Assembly: GCF_034522235.1 (NCBI RefSeq) | Contig: NZ_JAXHLN010000003.1 | Span: 1,240,001 to 1,304,000, forward strand | Source of the DNA: Thiohalophilus sp. | GTDB lineage: Bacteria; Pseudomonadota; Gammaproteobacteria; UBA6429; Thiohalophilaceae | Direction: 5' to 3' | DNA: 64,000 nt | Part shown: piece after piece, positions 1 to 8,420 of the stretch | How the letters are laid out: each line of letters starts with the position of its first letter | Position numbering within the stretch: position 1 is the first letter of the stretch | Program-made: the position numbers and the translations under genes | The notes under the pieces: model-generated | The model's database searches: none | What the model was told of the DNA's origin: nothing | Seen by the model: only the letters and a program-made list of their open reading frames with translations

Positions 1-1228
1 TATAGCATTTTCAGAAATCGCTACTGTCTATAATGGCAATAGTATTTCAAAAAAGGAAAAGCAGGAAAAATATATAGGCCTAGATGAAGGTACCTCATAT
101 ATCGCCACGAAAGATGTAGGGTTCGATCACTCAATAGATTATGAAAATGGGGTGCTTATACCAGACTCAGAAAGCAGTGAATTCAAAATTGCCCCGAAGA
201 ATTCAGTTCTAATATGTGCCGAGGGTGGGAGCGCCGGTCGCAAAGTTGCCCATACTGATCGGGATGTACATTTTGGAAATAAGCTGTTCGCGTTAGTTCC
301 AATGGACAGGGTCCGTAGTAAATATCTTTACTACTATACTCTCAGTAATGAATTTTTTGCACAGTTCTCAGAGTTAAAAGCAGGCTTAATTGGTGGCGTA
401 TCTCTTAAGAAGTTTAAATCCATACTGATTCCACTGTTTGATTTGGACTACCAAAGTTATGTGATTGATTTTTTGAATGAAGCATTTAGTAACATTAATG
501 ACGCAATTGCAAACACCAAAAAAAACTTAGGCAACATAGAAGAACTATATAAATCTTATCTAAATAAATTTTATCAAATCCCACAAGATTCTGTAGGCCA
601 AAAATGGGAAGTTAGAAAGCTTAAAGAGCTTTGCGAAAAGATAACCGATGGTGTTCATAAAAAACCAACATATGTCGACAATGGTATCCCATTCATAAAA
701 ATCAATAATCTAACTTCAGGGCCAGGAATTTCATTTGACGGTGTGAGCTATATTTCAGAAAAAGACCACAAAGAATTTACCAAGCGTACAAATCCTGAAA
801 AAGGCGACATTTTAATAACAAAAGATGGAACTATTGGTGTCGTAAGAATTATTGATACCGATGTGGAGTTTTCCATTTTTGTTTCAGTAGCTCTTATTAA
901 ACCCGAAGATAAAAAGCTTTCCCCATATTTAAAATATGCTCTAGAGTCACCCTTAATCCAGGATAAGATGAATCCTCAGGGCGCGGCTCTAAAACATATA
1001 TATCTTAAAGACTTGCGAGAATATTCAATTCCTTTAGCGCCAGAACCTGAAAGAACACAAATCGTAGATACATTAGATACTCTATCTGATGAAATCCAAC
1101 GATTAGAGCTGATCTATAACCAAAAACTTGCAGCTCTCAAAGAACTCAAACAATCCCTGCTGCAAAAGGCTTTCTCAGGCGAACTGTCTGCAGCGACAGA
1201 AAAAGAGGTTGAAGAGGCCGTCGCATGA
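1..1228 (+). CDS. hsdS: Type I restriction-modification specificity subunit HsdS (5'-truncated by window edge)
   Basis: The frame is open from base 2, so the true start lies upstream; a GTG at 152 is internal. HsdS supplies DNA sequence recognition to the HsdM2S methylase and HsdR2M2S nuclease. What remains is the end of the first target-recognition domain, a central conserved helix region (SYLNKFYQ), a complete second domain beginning near EVRKLKELCEKITDG, and a C-terminal coiled coil ending LLQKAFSGEL, a signature of HsdS. The stop overlaps the hsdR start as ATGA. The gene is clearly AT-richer than hsdR, as is common for specificity subunits that recombine. Which hsdM belonged to it cannot be seen; the only hsdM in the window is a pseudogene 11 kb away. 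Confidence 0.9.
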   Translation, partial: IAFSEIATVYNGNSISKKEKQEKYIGLDEGTSYIATKDVGFDHSIDYENGVLIPDSESSEFKIAPKNSVLICAEGGSAGRKVAHTDRDVHFGNKLFALVPMDRVRSKYLYYYTLSNEFFAQFSELKAGLIGGVSLKKFKSILIPLFDLDYQSYVIDFLNEAFSNINDAIANTKKNLGNIEELYKSYLNKFYQIPQDSVGQKWEVRKLKELCEKITDGVHKKPTYVDNGIPFIKINNLTSGPGISFDGVSYISEKDHKEFTKRTNPEKGDILITKDGTIGVVRIIDTDVEFSIFVSVALIKPEDKKLSPYLKYALESPLIQDKMNPQGAALKHIYLKDLREYSIPLAPEPERTQIVDTLDTLSDEIQRLELIYNQKLAALKELKQSLLQKAFSGELSAATEKEVEEAVA

Positions 1229-3630
1229 ATGAAGCCGAGACCCGCGCTGAACTCATCGATCCGGCTCTGAAGGAGGCCGGCTGGGGCGTGGTGGACGGCA
1301 GCCGGGTGCGGCGCGAGGTAATTGCACCAGGACGGCTAATTGGTGGCGGCCGGCGTGGCAAGCAGGACATTGCCGACTATGTGCTGATGTACCGAGGCCA
1401 GAAGCTGGCGGTCATCGAGGCCAAGAAGCGCAGCCTGCCTGACACCGAAGGGCTGGGGCAGGCCAAGCGCTACGCCGAACGCCTGCAGGCCCGCTTCGCC
1501 TACTCTACCAATGGCGTCGGTATCTACCGGGTGGACAGGCACACCGGCGAGGAAGGCTATGCGGAAGCCTTTCCGTCACCGGATGCTCTCTGGCAGGAAG
1601 CCTTTGCCGAAGGCAATGTCTGGCGCGAGCGCTTCGGTGCCGTGCCGTTCGAGGACAAGGGCGGTTTCTGGCAGGCGCGTTATTACCAGCACAATGCGAT
1701 TAACAAAGCGCTGGAGGCCATTGGTAATGGCCGTGACCGGATCCTGCTGACTCTTGCGACCGGCACAGGCAAGACGGCCATCGCCTTTCAGATCGCCTGG
1801 AAGCTGTTTCATGCCCGATGGAGCCTGGCAGCAAGGGAGAGTGGCGAGCCGGGACGCCAGCCGCGCATCCTGTTCCTGGCCGACCGCAACATTCTCGCCA
1901 ACCAGGCCTTCAACGACTTCTCGGCCTTTCCCGATGACGCACTGGTGCGCATCGACCCGGAGACCATCCGCAAGAAAGGCCGGGTGCCGAAAAATGGCAG
2001 TATCTTCTTCACCATCTTCCAGACCTTCATGACCGGGCGCGATGCCGAGGGCAACCCGCAGTACAACTTTTACGATTACCCGGAAGACTTTTTCGATTTC
2101 ATCGTCATCGACGAATGCCACCGGGGCGGTGCTAATGACGAGAGCAACTGGCGCAAGATCATGGAGCACTTCAGCCCGGCCGTGCAGCTCGGACTGACCG
2201 CCACGCCCAAGCGTACCCACAACGCCGATACCTACGCCTACTTCGGCGACCCGGTGTATATCTATTCGCTCAAGGAGGGCATCAACGACGGCTATCTGAC
2301 TCCGTTCAAGGTCCGCCAGATCATCACCACCCTGGATGATTACGTCTATACCTCGGATGATCAGATCATCGAGGGTGAGATCGAGGAAGGCAAGCGTTAT
2401 ACCGAGGAGGACTTCAACCGCGTCATCGAGATAAAGGAACGGGAAAAATACCGCGTCAAGCTGTTCCTGGAGAGCATCGACCCGCTCGAAAAGACCCTGG
2501 TGTTCTGCGCTACCCAGGAGCATGCCCTGGCCGTGCGCGATCTCATCAATCAGATGAAAACCATCAAGGACCCGCACTACTGCGAGCGTGTCACAGCCAA
2601 CGACGGCGCCCAGGGCGAGCACTGGCTGCGGGCCTTTCAGAACAACGACAAGACCATTCCGACGATTCTCACAACCTCTCAGAAGCTCTCCACCGGCGTG
2701 GATGCGCGCAACGTTCGCCATATCGTGCTAATGCGGCCGGTCAACTCCATGATCGAGTTCAAACAGATCATCGGCCGGGGCACCCGGCTGTTCGACGGCA
2801 AGGACTACTTCACCATCCATGACTTCGTGAAAGCGTACGAGCACTTCAATGACCCGGAATGGGACGGCGAACCGCTGGATCCCGAGCCCTGCCCGCGCTG
2901 CGGCAACTTGCCCTGTACCTGCATCGTCGAGCCGCCACAGCCCTGCCAGGTTTGTGGCCAGGTTCCCTGCGTGTGCGAAAAGCCGGAACCGGAGGAATGC
3001 CCCATATGCGGTGAATACCCCTGTGTCTGCGAGACGCCGCGCAAGGTGAAGGTAAAACTGGCCGACGGCAAGGAACGTACCCTCCAGCACATAAGCGCCA
3101 CCAGTTATTGGAGCCCCGAAGGCAAGCCGATTTCCGCCGCCGAATTCGTGAAACGGCTCTACGGCGACATACCCGAACTGTTCAAGAATGAGGATGAGCT
3201 GCGCGAACTGTGGAGCCGGCCGGATACCCGCAAAAAGCTTCTGGATGGACTGGAAGAGAAAGGCTATGGCGAGGAGCAATTACGCAAAATCGGTAAGGCT
3301 GTGGAGGCCGAGAACAGCGACCTGTACGACGTGCTGGCCTATATCGCTTACTCAAAGCAGCCTGTATCCCGTGCCGAGCGGGTGGAGTCACACAAAGAGC
3401 TCATTTTCTCCCGCTATGACTACCGCCAGAAAGAATTCCTGGATTTCGTGCTGAATCATTACATTGAAAACGGCGTCGGCGAGCTGGATACCGAAAAGCT
3501 CCCCGTGCTCATCGAACTGAAATACTACAGTGTCGGCGATGCCATTGCCGAGCTGGGCAACGTCAGTAATATCCGGCAGGTCTTCGTCGAATTCCAGGAA
3601 TACCTGTATGCCCCGCAGGAATCGAGCTAA
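1225..3630 (+). CDS. hsdR: Type I restriction enzyme R subunit HsdR (EcoEI-like)
   Basis: 801-residue ATP-dependent translocase and nuclease of a type I R-M system. The N-terminus carries a PD-(D/E)xK nuclease core: D51, then E65 and K67 in the EAKK motif. The helicase has Walker A ATGTGKT near residues 178-184, motif II DECH near 296-299, and a motif VI-like stretch QIIGRGTRL. Residues about 553-604 hold three tandem CPxCGxxPCxC units that look like small zinc knuckles and sit between the helicase and the C-terminal HsdM-binding domain. ATGA overlap with hsdS implies translational coupling. GC-rich, intact, and probably functional if a methylase is encoded upstream of the window. Confidence 0.93.
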   Translation: MNEAETRAELIDPALKEAGWGVVDGSRVRREVIAPGRLIGGGRRGKQDIADYVLMYRGQKLAVIEAKKRSLPDTEGLGQAKRYAERLQARFAYSTNGVGIYRVDRHTGEEGYAEAFPSPDALWQEAFAEGNVWRERFGAVPFEDKGGFWQARYYQHNAINKALEAIGNGRDRILLTLATGTGKTAIAFQIAWKLFHARWSLAARESGEPGRQPRILFLADRNILANQAFNDFSAFPDDALVRIDPETIRKKGRVPKNGSIFFTIFQTFMTGRDAEGNPQYNFYDYPEDFFDFIVIDECHRGGANDESNWRKIMEHFSPAVQLGLTATPKRTHNADTYAYFGDPVYIYSLKEGINDGYLTPFKVRQIITTLDDYVYTSDDQIIEGEIEEGKRYTEEDFNRVIEIKEREKYRVKLFLESIDPLEKTLVFCATQEHALAVRDLINQMKTIKDPHYCERVTANDGAQGEHWLRAFQNNDKTIPTILTTSQKLSTGVDARNVRHIVLMRPVNSMIEFKQIIGRGTRLFDGKDYFTIHDFVKAYEHFNDPEWDGEPLDPEPCPRCGNLPCTCIVEPPQPCQVCGQVPCVCEKPEPEECPICGEYPCVCETPRKVKVKLADGKERTLQHISATSYWSPEGKPISAAEFVKRLYGDIPELFKNEDELRELWSRPDTRKKLLDGLEEKGYGEEQLRKIGKAVEAENSDLYDVLAYIAYSKQPVSRAERVESHKELIFSRYDYRQKEFLDFVLNHYIENGVGELDTEKLPVLIELKYYSVGDAIAELGNVSNIRQVFVEFQEYLYAPQESS

Positions 3631-3656
3631 AGCAGCCTATATTGTTGAGATGAATA

Positions 3657-4358
3657 ATGGATATTGAAGACGAAGATATTGGCGAATATTATGAAGATGT
3701 AACTGATGAGCCAGACCAATATGAAATCGATGGTGAATGTTACTATCCAGATCCAGTAGAGAATTCTAGATATTATCTGGATATTGATGAGGAGACGCTA
3801 GAAGATCAAGAACTTAAAACTTGGTACAGGATATATCAGATTCGCGAAGAGCTCCGGTCTTTACAAAAAAGAAGACTACAAATACATAGCAAAATTTCAA
3901 AGCTAACCAGCAATGACAAAGATAATTTAAAATCTTTAAATGAAGAAGCTGACGCAATAAACTGTAGGATTAGAGCTTTAAATATAGAATCAAGAAATAA
4001 CACCTTCTACGACGAAGACGGATACCACTTAGACTGGAAATTCATATCTCTATCCGCGAAAGAAAAAACTGATTTCAAATGTAGCCAATGTTATGTAGTT
4101 CTAAGAAACCACAGCCATTTACTACATGCTCATCACATTGACCGCGACAAAAAAAACAACGATCCATCCAACTTAAAGCCTCTATGTGTTATATGCCATT
4201 CAGAACAATATCGCCATGATTTCATGATCAACAAAATATCACAAAAAGACAGAAGATTAATAGAGTACTTGAGAACAAAAAATGACATGTCGCGAGATGT
4301 TCATGAAGCGGAAAATGAAGCGGATATAGTAGCTAAAATTATGCTCGACCTCTACTAG
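3657..4358 (+). CDS. HNH endonuclease-domain protein downstream of hsdR
   Basis: 233 residues. The N-terminal half is very acidic (residues 1-50), followed by a predicted coiled coil (about 55-110). The C-terminal half has an HNH nuclease layout: C142-x2-C145, H157/H159/H160 in HAHHID, N172 and C177-x2-C180-H181, i.e. a zinc-stabilised beta-beta-alpha metal motif. It begins 26 bp after hsdR on the same strand, so it may be co-transcribed with the restriction genes. Composition is AT-rich, like hsdS and unlike hsdR. The HNH call is firm; a role in restriction or defence is inferred from position only. Confidence 0.8.
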   Translation: MDIEDEDIGEYYEDVTDEPDQYEIDGECYYPDPVENSRYYLDIDEETLEDQELKTWYRIYQIREELRSLQKRRLQIHSKISKLTSNDKDNLKSLNEEADAINCRIRALNIESRNNTFYDEDGYHLDWKFISLSAKEKTDFKCSQCYVVLRNHSHLLHAHHIDRDKKNNDPSNLKPLCVICHSEQYRHDFMINKISQKDRRLIEYLRTKNDMSRDVHEAENEADIVAKIMLDLY

Positions 4359-4388
4359 GATAACAGTAATTATTAACCCACCATAAAT

Positions 4389-4577
4389 TTAAAATCTGTC
4401 TGCGCAATATTGTTTTAGATTCGATAACGCCCGCACCTTCCCCTCAAGAGTTTTTGGGCCCGTTGATAATCCGCCGTGCAACCGACAGCGGCCATTCTTC
4501 AGCGCCTTGCAGCGACAGGCTGTGCCGTCGCGAGTCCTCGCCCTACAGAATTGCTTGGCTCTGCCCGGCATTATCAC
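4389..4577 (-). CDS. Small HGGxSTG-motif protein of mobile elements
   Basis: 62 residues, basic, with two Cys-containing turns (FCRARTRDGTACRCKAL) followed by the motif HGGLSTGPKTLEGKVRAL. This layout marks a family of short proteins encoded in integrative elements and phages; function unknown. The GTG start overlaps the stop of the preceding reading frame (GTGA at 4577-4574), which suggests coupling to the frame ending at 4574. It is the last recognisable gene of the minus-strand element cluster. Confidence 0.7.
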   Translation of the reverse strand: MIMPGRAKQFCRARTRDGTACRCKALKNGRCRLHGGLSTGPKTLEGKVRALSNLKQYCADRF

Positions 4578-4799
4578 CGAACCCCATGACGCGCGCGCCC
4601 GCGTGCGTGGTGGTAACGAAACTCACTCTTACCCCGGATCACATGGTATATATCTATAAAGGGGTCCGTGTGGCGGGGCAAGAAAATCACCCATTCGTGC
4701 CCATACTGGTCCGCCTGGCGGGGCAACAAGTTAAGCTTCCTTATCCTCACTGCCCCGTGTCGCGGACCAATTTGCCCCGTCAGGCGGGGCAGGGAATTA
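4574..4799 (-). other. Alternative-frame C-terminal extension of the 4797-5204 gene, with GGTCCG...GGGGCA repeats
   Basis: After the stop at 4797 a second minus-strand frame (open from 4888 to 4574) reads a periodic peptide, LPRLTGQI, LLPRQADQY, FLPRHTDPF, and ends in a GTGA overlap with the next gene. I infer that the upstream gene was originally longer and has shifted frame somewhere within 4799-4888, where both frames are open. The DNA here contains about four copies of a GGTCCGnnTGGCGGGGCAA-like unit (near 4662, 4708, 4759 inverted, 4781), so it may instead be a non-coding repeat cluster. Confidence 0.45.
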
Positions 4800-5204
4800 A
4801 ATTTCCGGGTTGCTACCATATTTCCAGTATCCCAGTGATGTTGTGGTGGCCCGCCTATCCAGTTTTCCTCCACACTCGTCGATGGCAAAAAATGTCAGCG
4901 CATACAATGTTGGTATATTTCTTCCTCCCTTCCTCGCTTCAACGATCCACCCCTTTTGCATAAGTTCAATTTTTGCTTTCTGAAGCTGATCTTTCGACGT
5001 CCAACCTCGCTTCTGCATGATCTTCATCGCCGCTGTCAGATCGCCGTTGTTACTACCCCTATACTGGAACAACAAATCCAGCAGGAGCGCTTTTGCCCGG
5101 TATGACAGGTTGATGAAATTCCAATGCTCCATGATGGCATGAGGGAGCCTGGCGAAGGAGCCGCCGTTTTGACGGCCCTTCGATTTTTGGTATGAAGCCC
5201 CCAT
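4797..5204 (-). CDS. Winged-helix-like DNA-binding protein of an integrative element
   Basis: 135 residues. A FARLPHAIMEHWNF start, a helix-rich RAKALLLDLLFQYRG segment, GDLTAAMKIMQKRGW and LQKAKIELMQKGWI followed by a beta-hairpin (EARKGGRNIPTLYAL) resemble a replication-protein-like winged helix found in many gammaproteobacterial mobile elements. The conserved IDECGGKLD tail is present. Likely a regulator or replication-associated protein; no catalytic residues are visible. The protein may be truncated by a frameshift (see the 4574-4799 entry). Start chosen at the ATG 3 bp after the upstream small ORF's stop. Confidence 0.65.
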   Translation of the reverse strand: MGASYQKSKGRQNGGSFARLPHAIMEHWNFINLSYRAKALLLDLLFQYRGSNNGDLTAAMKIMQKRGWTSKDQLQKAKIELMQKGWIVEARKGGRNIPTLYALTFFAIDECGGKLDRRATTTSLGYWKYGSNPEI

Positions 5205-5207
5205 ACC

Positions 5208-5348
5208 CTAGTTACCAACGCGTTTCAGCCAGTTGTAGAGACCCCAGAGTTCTTCCAGAGTCATCGACTGTAGGTCAGACTCCACTCCCAGCTCTGGATT
5301 GCGGTGAACCATCATCTGCAGCTCAGTGAGCCATCCATGATCAATCAT
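5208..5348 (-). CDS. 46-residue hypothetical protein of the element
   Basis: A short ORF of 46 codons starting MIDHGWLTELQMMVHRNPEL and ending NWLKRVGN. Its ATG overlaps the last codons of the upstream gene (ATGATTGA junction at 5348-5341), and its TAG is followed after 3 bp by the next ATG. The tight stop-start chaining on both sides supports translation. It looks like a small helical protein; no known domain recognised. Confidence 0.6.
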   Translation of the reverse strand: MIDHGWLTELQMMVHRNPELGVESDLQSMTLEELWGLYNWLKRVGN

Positions 5349-5637
5349 TGCCGCCTCCCTGAATCTGAATATTCAAACGGGAGCCGGTCTTGCTGGCCCT
5401 GCTCAGGCGGCGTCTGAGACCACCATAGCTATTAACTGCCATAGCATAGACCTTGGACAGGCTATCGTAGTGTTCGGCAGCCATGGCAGCCTGTAATCTG
5501 GCTTCAGAACCGGGTTTGGCATATTCCAGCAGGTATAAGCAGACCGGCTCCCCATCCAGATAGCGGCGCGAGGCCGCATCCGGACCCAGGGGGCAAACAG
5601 GGGCGTTGCAGCGGTGGAATTTTGGGCAGTCGGACAT
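5341..5637 (-). CDS. Hypothetical cysteine-rich protein of the element
   Basis: 98 residues from the ATG at 5637, chosen because GGAGGT lies just upstream; a longer frame reaches 5673. The N-terminus has a compact Cys cluster, MSDCPKFHRCNAPVCPLGPD, and a further Cys in the EPVCLYLLE segment, suggesting metal binding; the rest is helical and basic. It sits 2 bp after the excisionase-like gene and overlaps the next ORF. Recognisable as a recurrent hypothetical in this type of element; function unknown. Confidence 0.6.
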   Translation of the reverse strand: MSDCPKFHRCNAPVCPLGPDAASRRYLDGEPVCLYLLEYAKPGSEARLQAAMAAEHYDSLSKVYAMAVNSYGGLRRRLSRASKTGSRLNIQIQGGGND

Positions 5638-5639
5638 TC

Positions 5640-5855
5640 TCACTTGGCACCTCCTTGGTTTTTCTCGACCCATTCAAAGAAGGCCTGCTCATCGATGAGC
5701 ACCCTGCGCCCAACACGTTTGACTACAGCGTCGAATCCGTTTGTTTTTCCATAAAAAACCAAGTGACGTAGCCCGCCAGGTGGTGGCCAGTCATGATACT
5801 CATTCCATTTTGGGATTGGGATTAATCGTGATGTGGGTAATTTTTCTTGGCTCAC
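5640..5855 (-). CDS. Excisionase / AlpA-like DNA-binding protein
   Basis: 71 residues. The C-terminal stretch VKRVGRRVLIDEQAFFEWVEKN is typical of excisionase-like winged-helix proteins (a recognition wing followed by a terminal helix). GTG start at 5855 with an AGGAGGT ribosome-binding site 5 bp upstream. First gene of the minus-strand cluster 5855-4389, with about 130 bp upstream free for a promoter. In such elements this protein directs excision or regulates the integrase. Confidence 0.7.
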   Translation of the reverse strand: MSQEKLPTSRLIPIPKWNEYHDWPPPGGLRHLVFYGKTNGFDAVVKRVGRRVLIDEQAFFEWVEKNQGGAK

Positions 5856-5985
5856 AAAATACCTCCTGTAATTACTGACCGCGGCCAGTTGTTTTGCTAA
5901 CAGGTGGTATTTTGTGAGTTATCTAGTCTCAGATATATTTCAACTCGAAGCGAAAATATGGTTTTCCGCTACGGATTGATAGATT

Positions 5986-6708
5986 TCAAAGGTCATTTTT
6001 TCTGGGTCTGCCAGGCTTTGTAACCTCATCTGGCGCAAGATCCTTTATCCATTCCCATATTTTTATATCTGCTGGAATTCTTGGCAATCCAATCTGTTCT
6101 TTTTGGTCCACTAACTTAACCCTGATATTTTTTATCATATTGGCTTTATTCAAATAAGGTGGTTCTGACCAACTCTTCTTCGCCTCTTGGCGCGCACGAC
6201 CTTTCGCATCCTCAAAAGGCTTATTTGTTTTGTCGGCTTTTTTTCTGTGATGGTCTGATACTACTTCTTTTGCAATTTCCGGAAACTCAATAGCGAGCCG
6301 CAATCTGCCTACAGAATAGCCACCACAACTTGCCTCATAGCTCGAAATATTTTTCTTCCTCATCAGAAACCGGCAAACCGCTAATAATTGCGCAGCCGCA
6401 AGCAAAATTGTTTCTTGATCGTTATCAGGTTCTTCAATTGGGTTGATATATTTACCTTCTAGCAAGCCATCGTCAATTGGCGTAACTGTATCGCCGAACA
6501 TAATATTTTCTATTTTTTCAGGTAGCCTGCTCCCTACAAACCCAATCCCATGTTCTGTAAATACGGCCTGATAATCCTCAAGTTCATCTTTTGATATACC
6601 ATGGTCGCTTAACACGCTTTCGGCATCATCCATTGCTTTGTTAACTATATGGCTAAAATATGTATCCAACATATATATCAACTTACTCTCAACTGAATAT
6701 TTTCTCAT
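5986..6708 (-). CDS. Unknown protein overlapping the integrase gene
   Basis: 240 residues, no domain recognised. It begins MRKYSVESKLIYMLDTYFSH, has an acidic N-terminal half, a central helical stretch with Cys (AAQLLAVCRFLMRKKN) and a charged C-terminus ending KPGRPRKNDL, reminiscent of an AT-hook-like GRP core. Its ATG lies inside the last codons of the integrase gene (20 bp overlap), so it is probably translated from the integrase message. AT-richer than the integrase, which suggests separate acquisition. Confidence 0.6.
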   Translation of the reverse strand: MRKYSVESKLIYMLDTYFSHIVNKAMDDAESVLSDHGISKDELEDYQAVFTEHGIGFVGSRLPEKIENIMFGDTVTPIDDGLLEGKYINPIEEPDNDQETILLAAAQLLAVCRFLMRKKNISSYEASCGGYSVGRLRLAIEFPEIAKEVVSDHHRKKADKTNKPFEDAKGRARQEAKKSWSEPPYLNKANMIKNIRVKLVDQKEQIGLPRIPADIKIWEWIKDLAPDEVTKPGRPRKNDL

Positions 6709-7744
6709 TCATTGCTGACACGACCTTGGCCGTATGCTGCTCGGAAAGGTGTGCATACCGCTTCACCATCTGCAGCGTCTTGTGTCCCAGAATGTCCGCA
6801 ATTTCCGCCAGGCTCGCACCATTCATGGCCAGGTACGAGGCGGCTGAGTGACGAAGGTCATGGAACCGGAAATCCTCGATGCCGGCAGTCTGCACGGCCC
6901 GCTTGAAAATGCTCTGGATACACACAGGCTTCTGTGGATTCCGGCGAGAGGGGAACAACAGGTCGGTATCAATGCGACGGACCTTGGCCTGTTCCTGGAG
7001 CAGCTCACGGGCATGACCCATCAGCGGCAAAGCCCGCCGCTCGCCGTTTTTGGTGTCCTCCAGGGTAATGCGGCCCCGCTCCAGGTCCACCTGCTTCCAG
7101 GTCAGCGCCATGATTTCAGAGAGCCTGGCTCCGGTACTGAGAGCCAACACCACTACGATATACAGTTGATCACTATGCGATCTGCATACTTCAAGTAGCT
7201 TCTTGCGCTCCTCGTCAGACAGGAAGCGGACCCGGCCGCGGGGTTCCTTGAGGGTCGCTACCCGGCGGAACGGGCTGTCATCGACCCAGCCCCACTCCTT
7301 CATCGCTACGGTGAAGACATGCGACAGGGCGGCCAGGTACCGATTCACGGTCGAGGTACTTCTCGGCCCTCCCCGCTTGGTCGTCCCGCTCCTGAGCTTG
7401 TCCCGCTGCTCCACGATCAGGGGCGGATTCACGTCAGCCAGGAGATAATCCCCGATCTCGGACTTCTACCACTGCAGGTGCCTGAGCTGGTCTTTACCGG
7501 ATTTCTTGTGGGGCAGGACATCGGCCACGTAGCGGTCGATCATCTCCGAGACGGTGTGTCGCTTCGCCTCCATGGTTTTGAAGTGACGCCCCTCCCGAAT
7601 CGCCGCCTCGGTCTGCTGGGCCCATTTGCGGGCGTCAGTGAGGCGCTCGAAAGTGGCGGTCTGGGTCGGGCAGCCTTTCAGACGCACCTTCACCCGGTAG
7701 GTAGGTTCCCCTTTGCGGTCTTTCCTCTTCTCGATAGAGGCCAT
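6689..7744 (-). pseudogene. int: Tyrosine-recombinase integrase interrupted by an in-frame amber codon
   Basis: 351 codons from ATG 7744 (GGAGG just upstream) to the stop at 6689. All catalytic residues of a phage-type tyrosine recombinase are present: R207 (TGARLSEI), K near 232, H295-x2-R298 (HDLRHS), H321 (LGHKT) and nucleophile Y330. Codon 93 (7468-7466) is TAG, reading LQW-stop-KSEIGDYLLADV; relatives usually have two consecutive Trp here, so a TGG-to-TAG change is likely. The reading frame is otherwise clean. Either a very recent inactivation, a sequence error, or readthrough; an internal GTG at 7432 could give an N-terminally truncated protein. Confidence 0.85.
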
Positions 7745-7896
7745 CGTTCCCTCCAAAACAGACGTCGACAAAAATACACGACAGAAAGGGAAAATCTACC
7801 GAAAAACCCACTTTTCCACAATAACGGATGAATAATCCTTTATTTTATTTTTTAATTGTCTGTTTTAGCTGCCTTTTTTTTAGATAATGAAGTTCC

Positions 7897-7915
7897 AGGG
7901 GCACTAATGGGGCAT
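7897..7915 (-). repeat. TGCCCCAT-type repeat upstream of the integrase
   Basis: Read on the minus strand this is TGCCCCATTAGTGCCCCTGG, two tandem TGCCCC units in the 194-bp gap between the integrase and the CBASS operon. The unit matches the tandem TGCCCCATGAC repeats beside the tRNA fragment at 10.7 kb. Likely integrase arm-type or autoregulatory binding sites. Confidence 0.45.
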
Positions 7916-7938
7916 GGCTTCAGAAGTTGTACAAATAT

Positions 7939-8409
7939 TCACCGCTTTTTTTTCCTTTTTTTCTTACGATCATTCTTATCATCCTTGCTGCCATTGGACT
8001 CTGGGTGGATACCCCCACCCCTCCACTCACCAGAATGCAACCAATCCTCGAAGTAATAAAGCCACAGAGATGACCACGGGACAATAGTATCCCGTAACAA
8101 CATATACTTATTCCATTCCCCTGTTTTCGGTAGATACAGACAAAGTCTTACCCGTTTGTGATCGTAGAGGTGCGGGATAGGTTTGCCCTCTGCTAATTCG
8201 TTTAGGTCAGGGTTTACAACAAAGACGTTTGGAGACTCATGTAGCCTATAAGTAAGCATAAGCTCATAAGCACGACTAAGAGGAGTAGGTTGTAATACGA
8301 AATTCCACCTTAATCTTTTATGACTCAGCTCACCTTGTCCAGGCACATCACTCTTTAATGCGAGAAATTGTTGCGCTAAACTTAGTGGTGGTCGACGGAA
8401 CTTCGACAT
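7939..8409 (-). CDS. CBASS E2-like ubiquitin-conjugating-type protein
   Basis: 156 residues. The segment RVRLCLYLPKTGEW followed by DTIVPWSSLWLYYFEDWL and SGEWRGGGIHP matches the bacterial E2-like family of short type II CBASS operons. C90, in LCLY, is the only cysteine and would be the thioester residue; H80 and H84 lie just before it. No E1 or JAB domain is present here or next door, hence the short layout. The tail (residues 141-156) is almost all Lys/Arg/Asp. Last gene of the operon, 11 bp after the CD-NTase. It is expected to act on the C-terminus of the CD-NTase to control cyclic nucleotide synthesis. Confidence 0.8.
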   Translation of the reverse strand: MSKFRRPPLSLAQQFLALKSDVPGQGELSHKRLRWNFVLQPTPLSRAYELMLTYRLHESPNVFVVNPDLNELAEGKPIPHLYDHKRVRLCLYLPKTGEWNKYMLLRDTIVPWSSLWLYYFEDWLHSGEWRGGGIHPESNGSKDDKNDRKKKRKKKR

Positions 8410-8420
8410 TTAACTAAACG

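Noticed and set aside
1576-2721. 381-codon minus-strand ORF inside hsdR
   Set aside because: Antisense to the conserved HsdR helicase region; no independent support.
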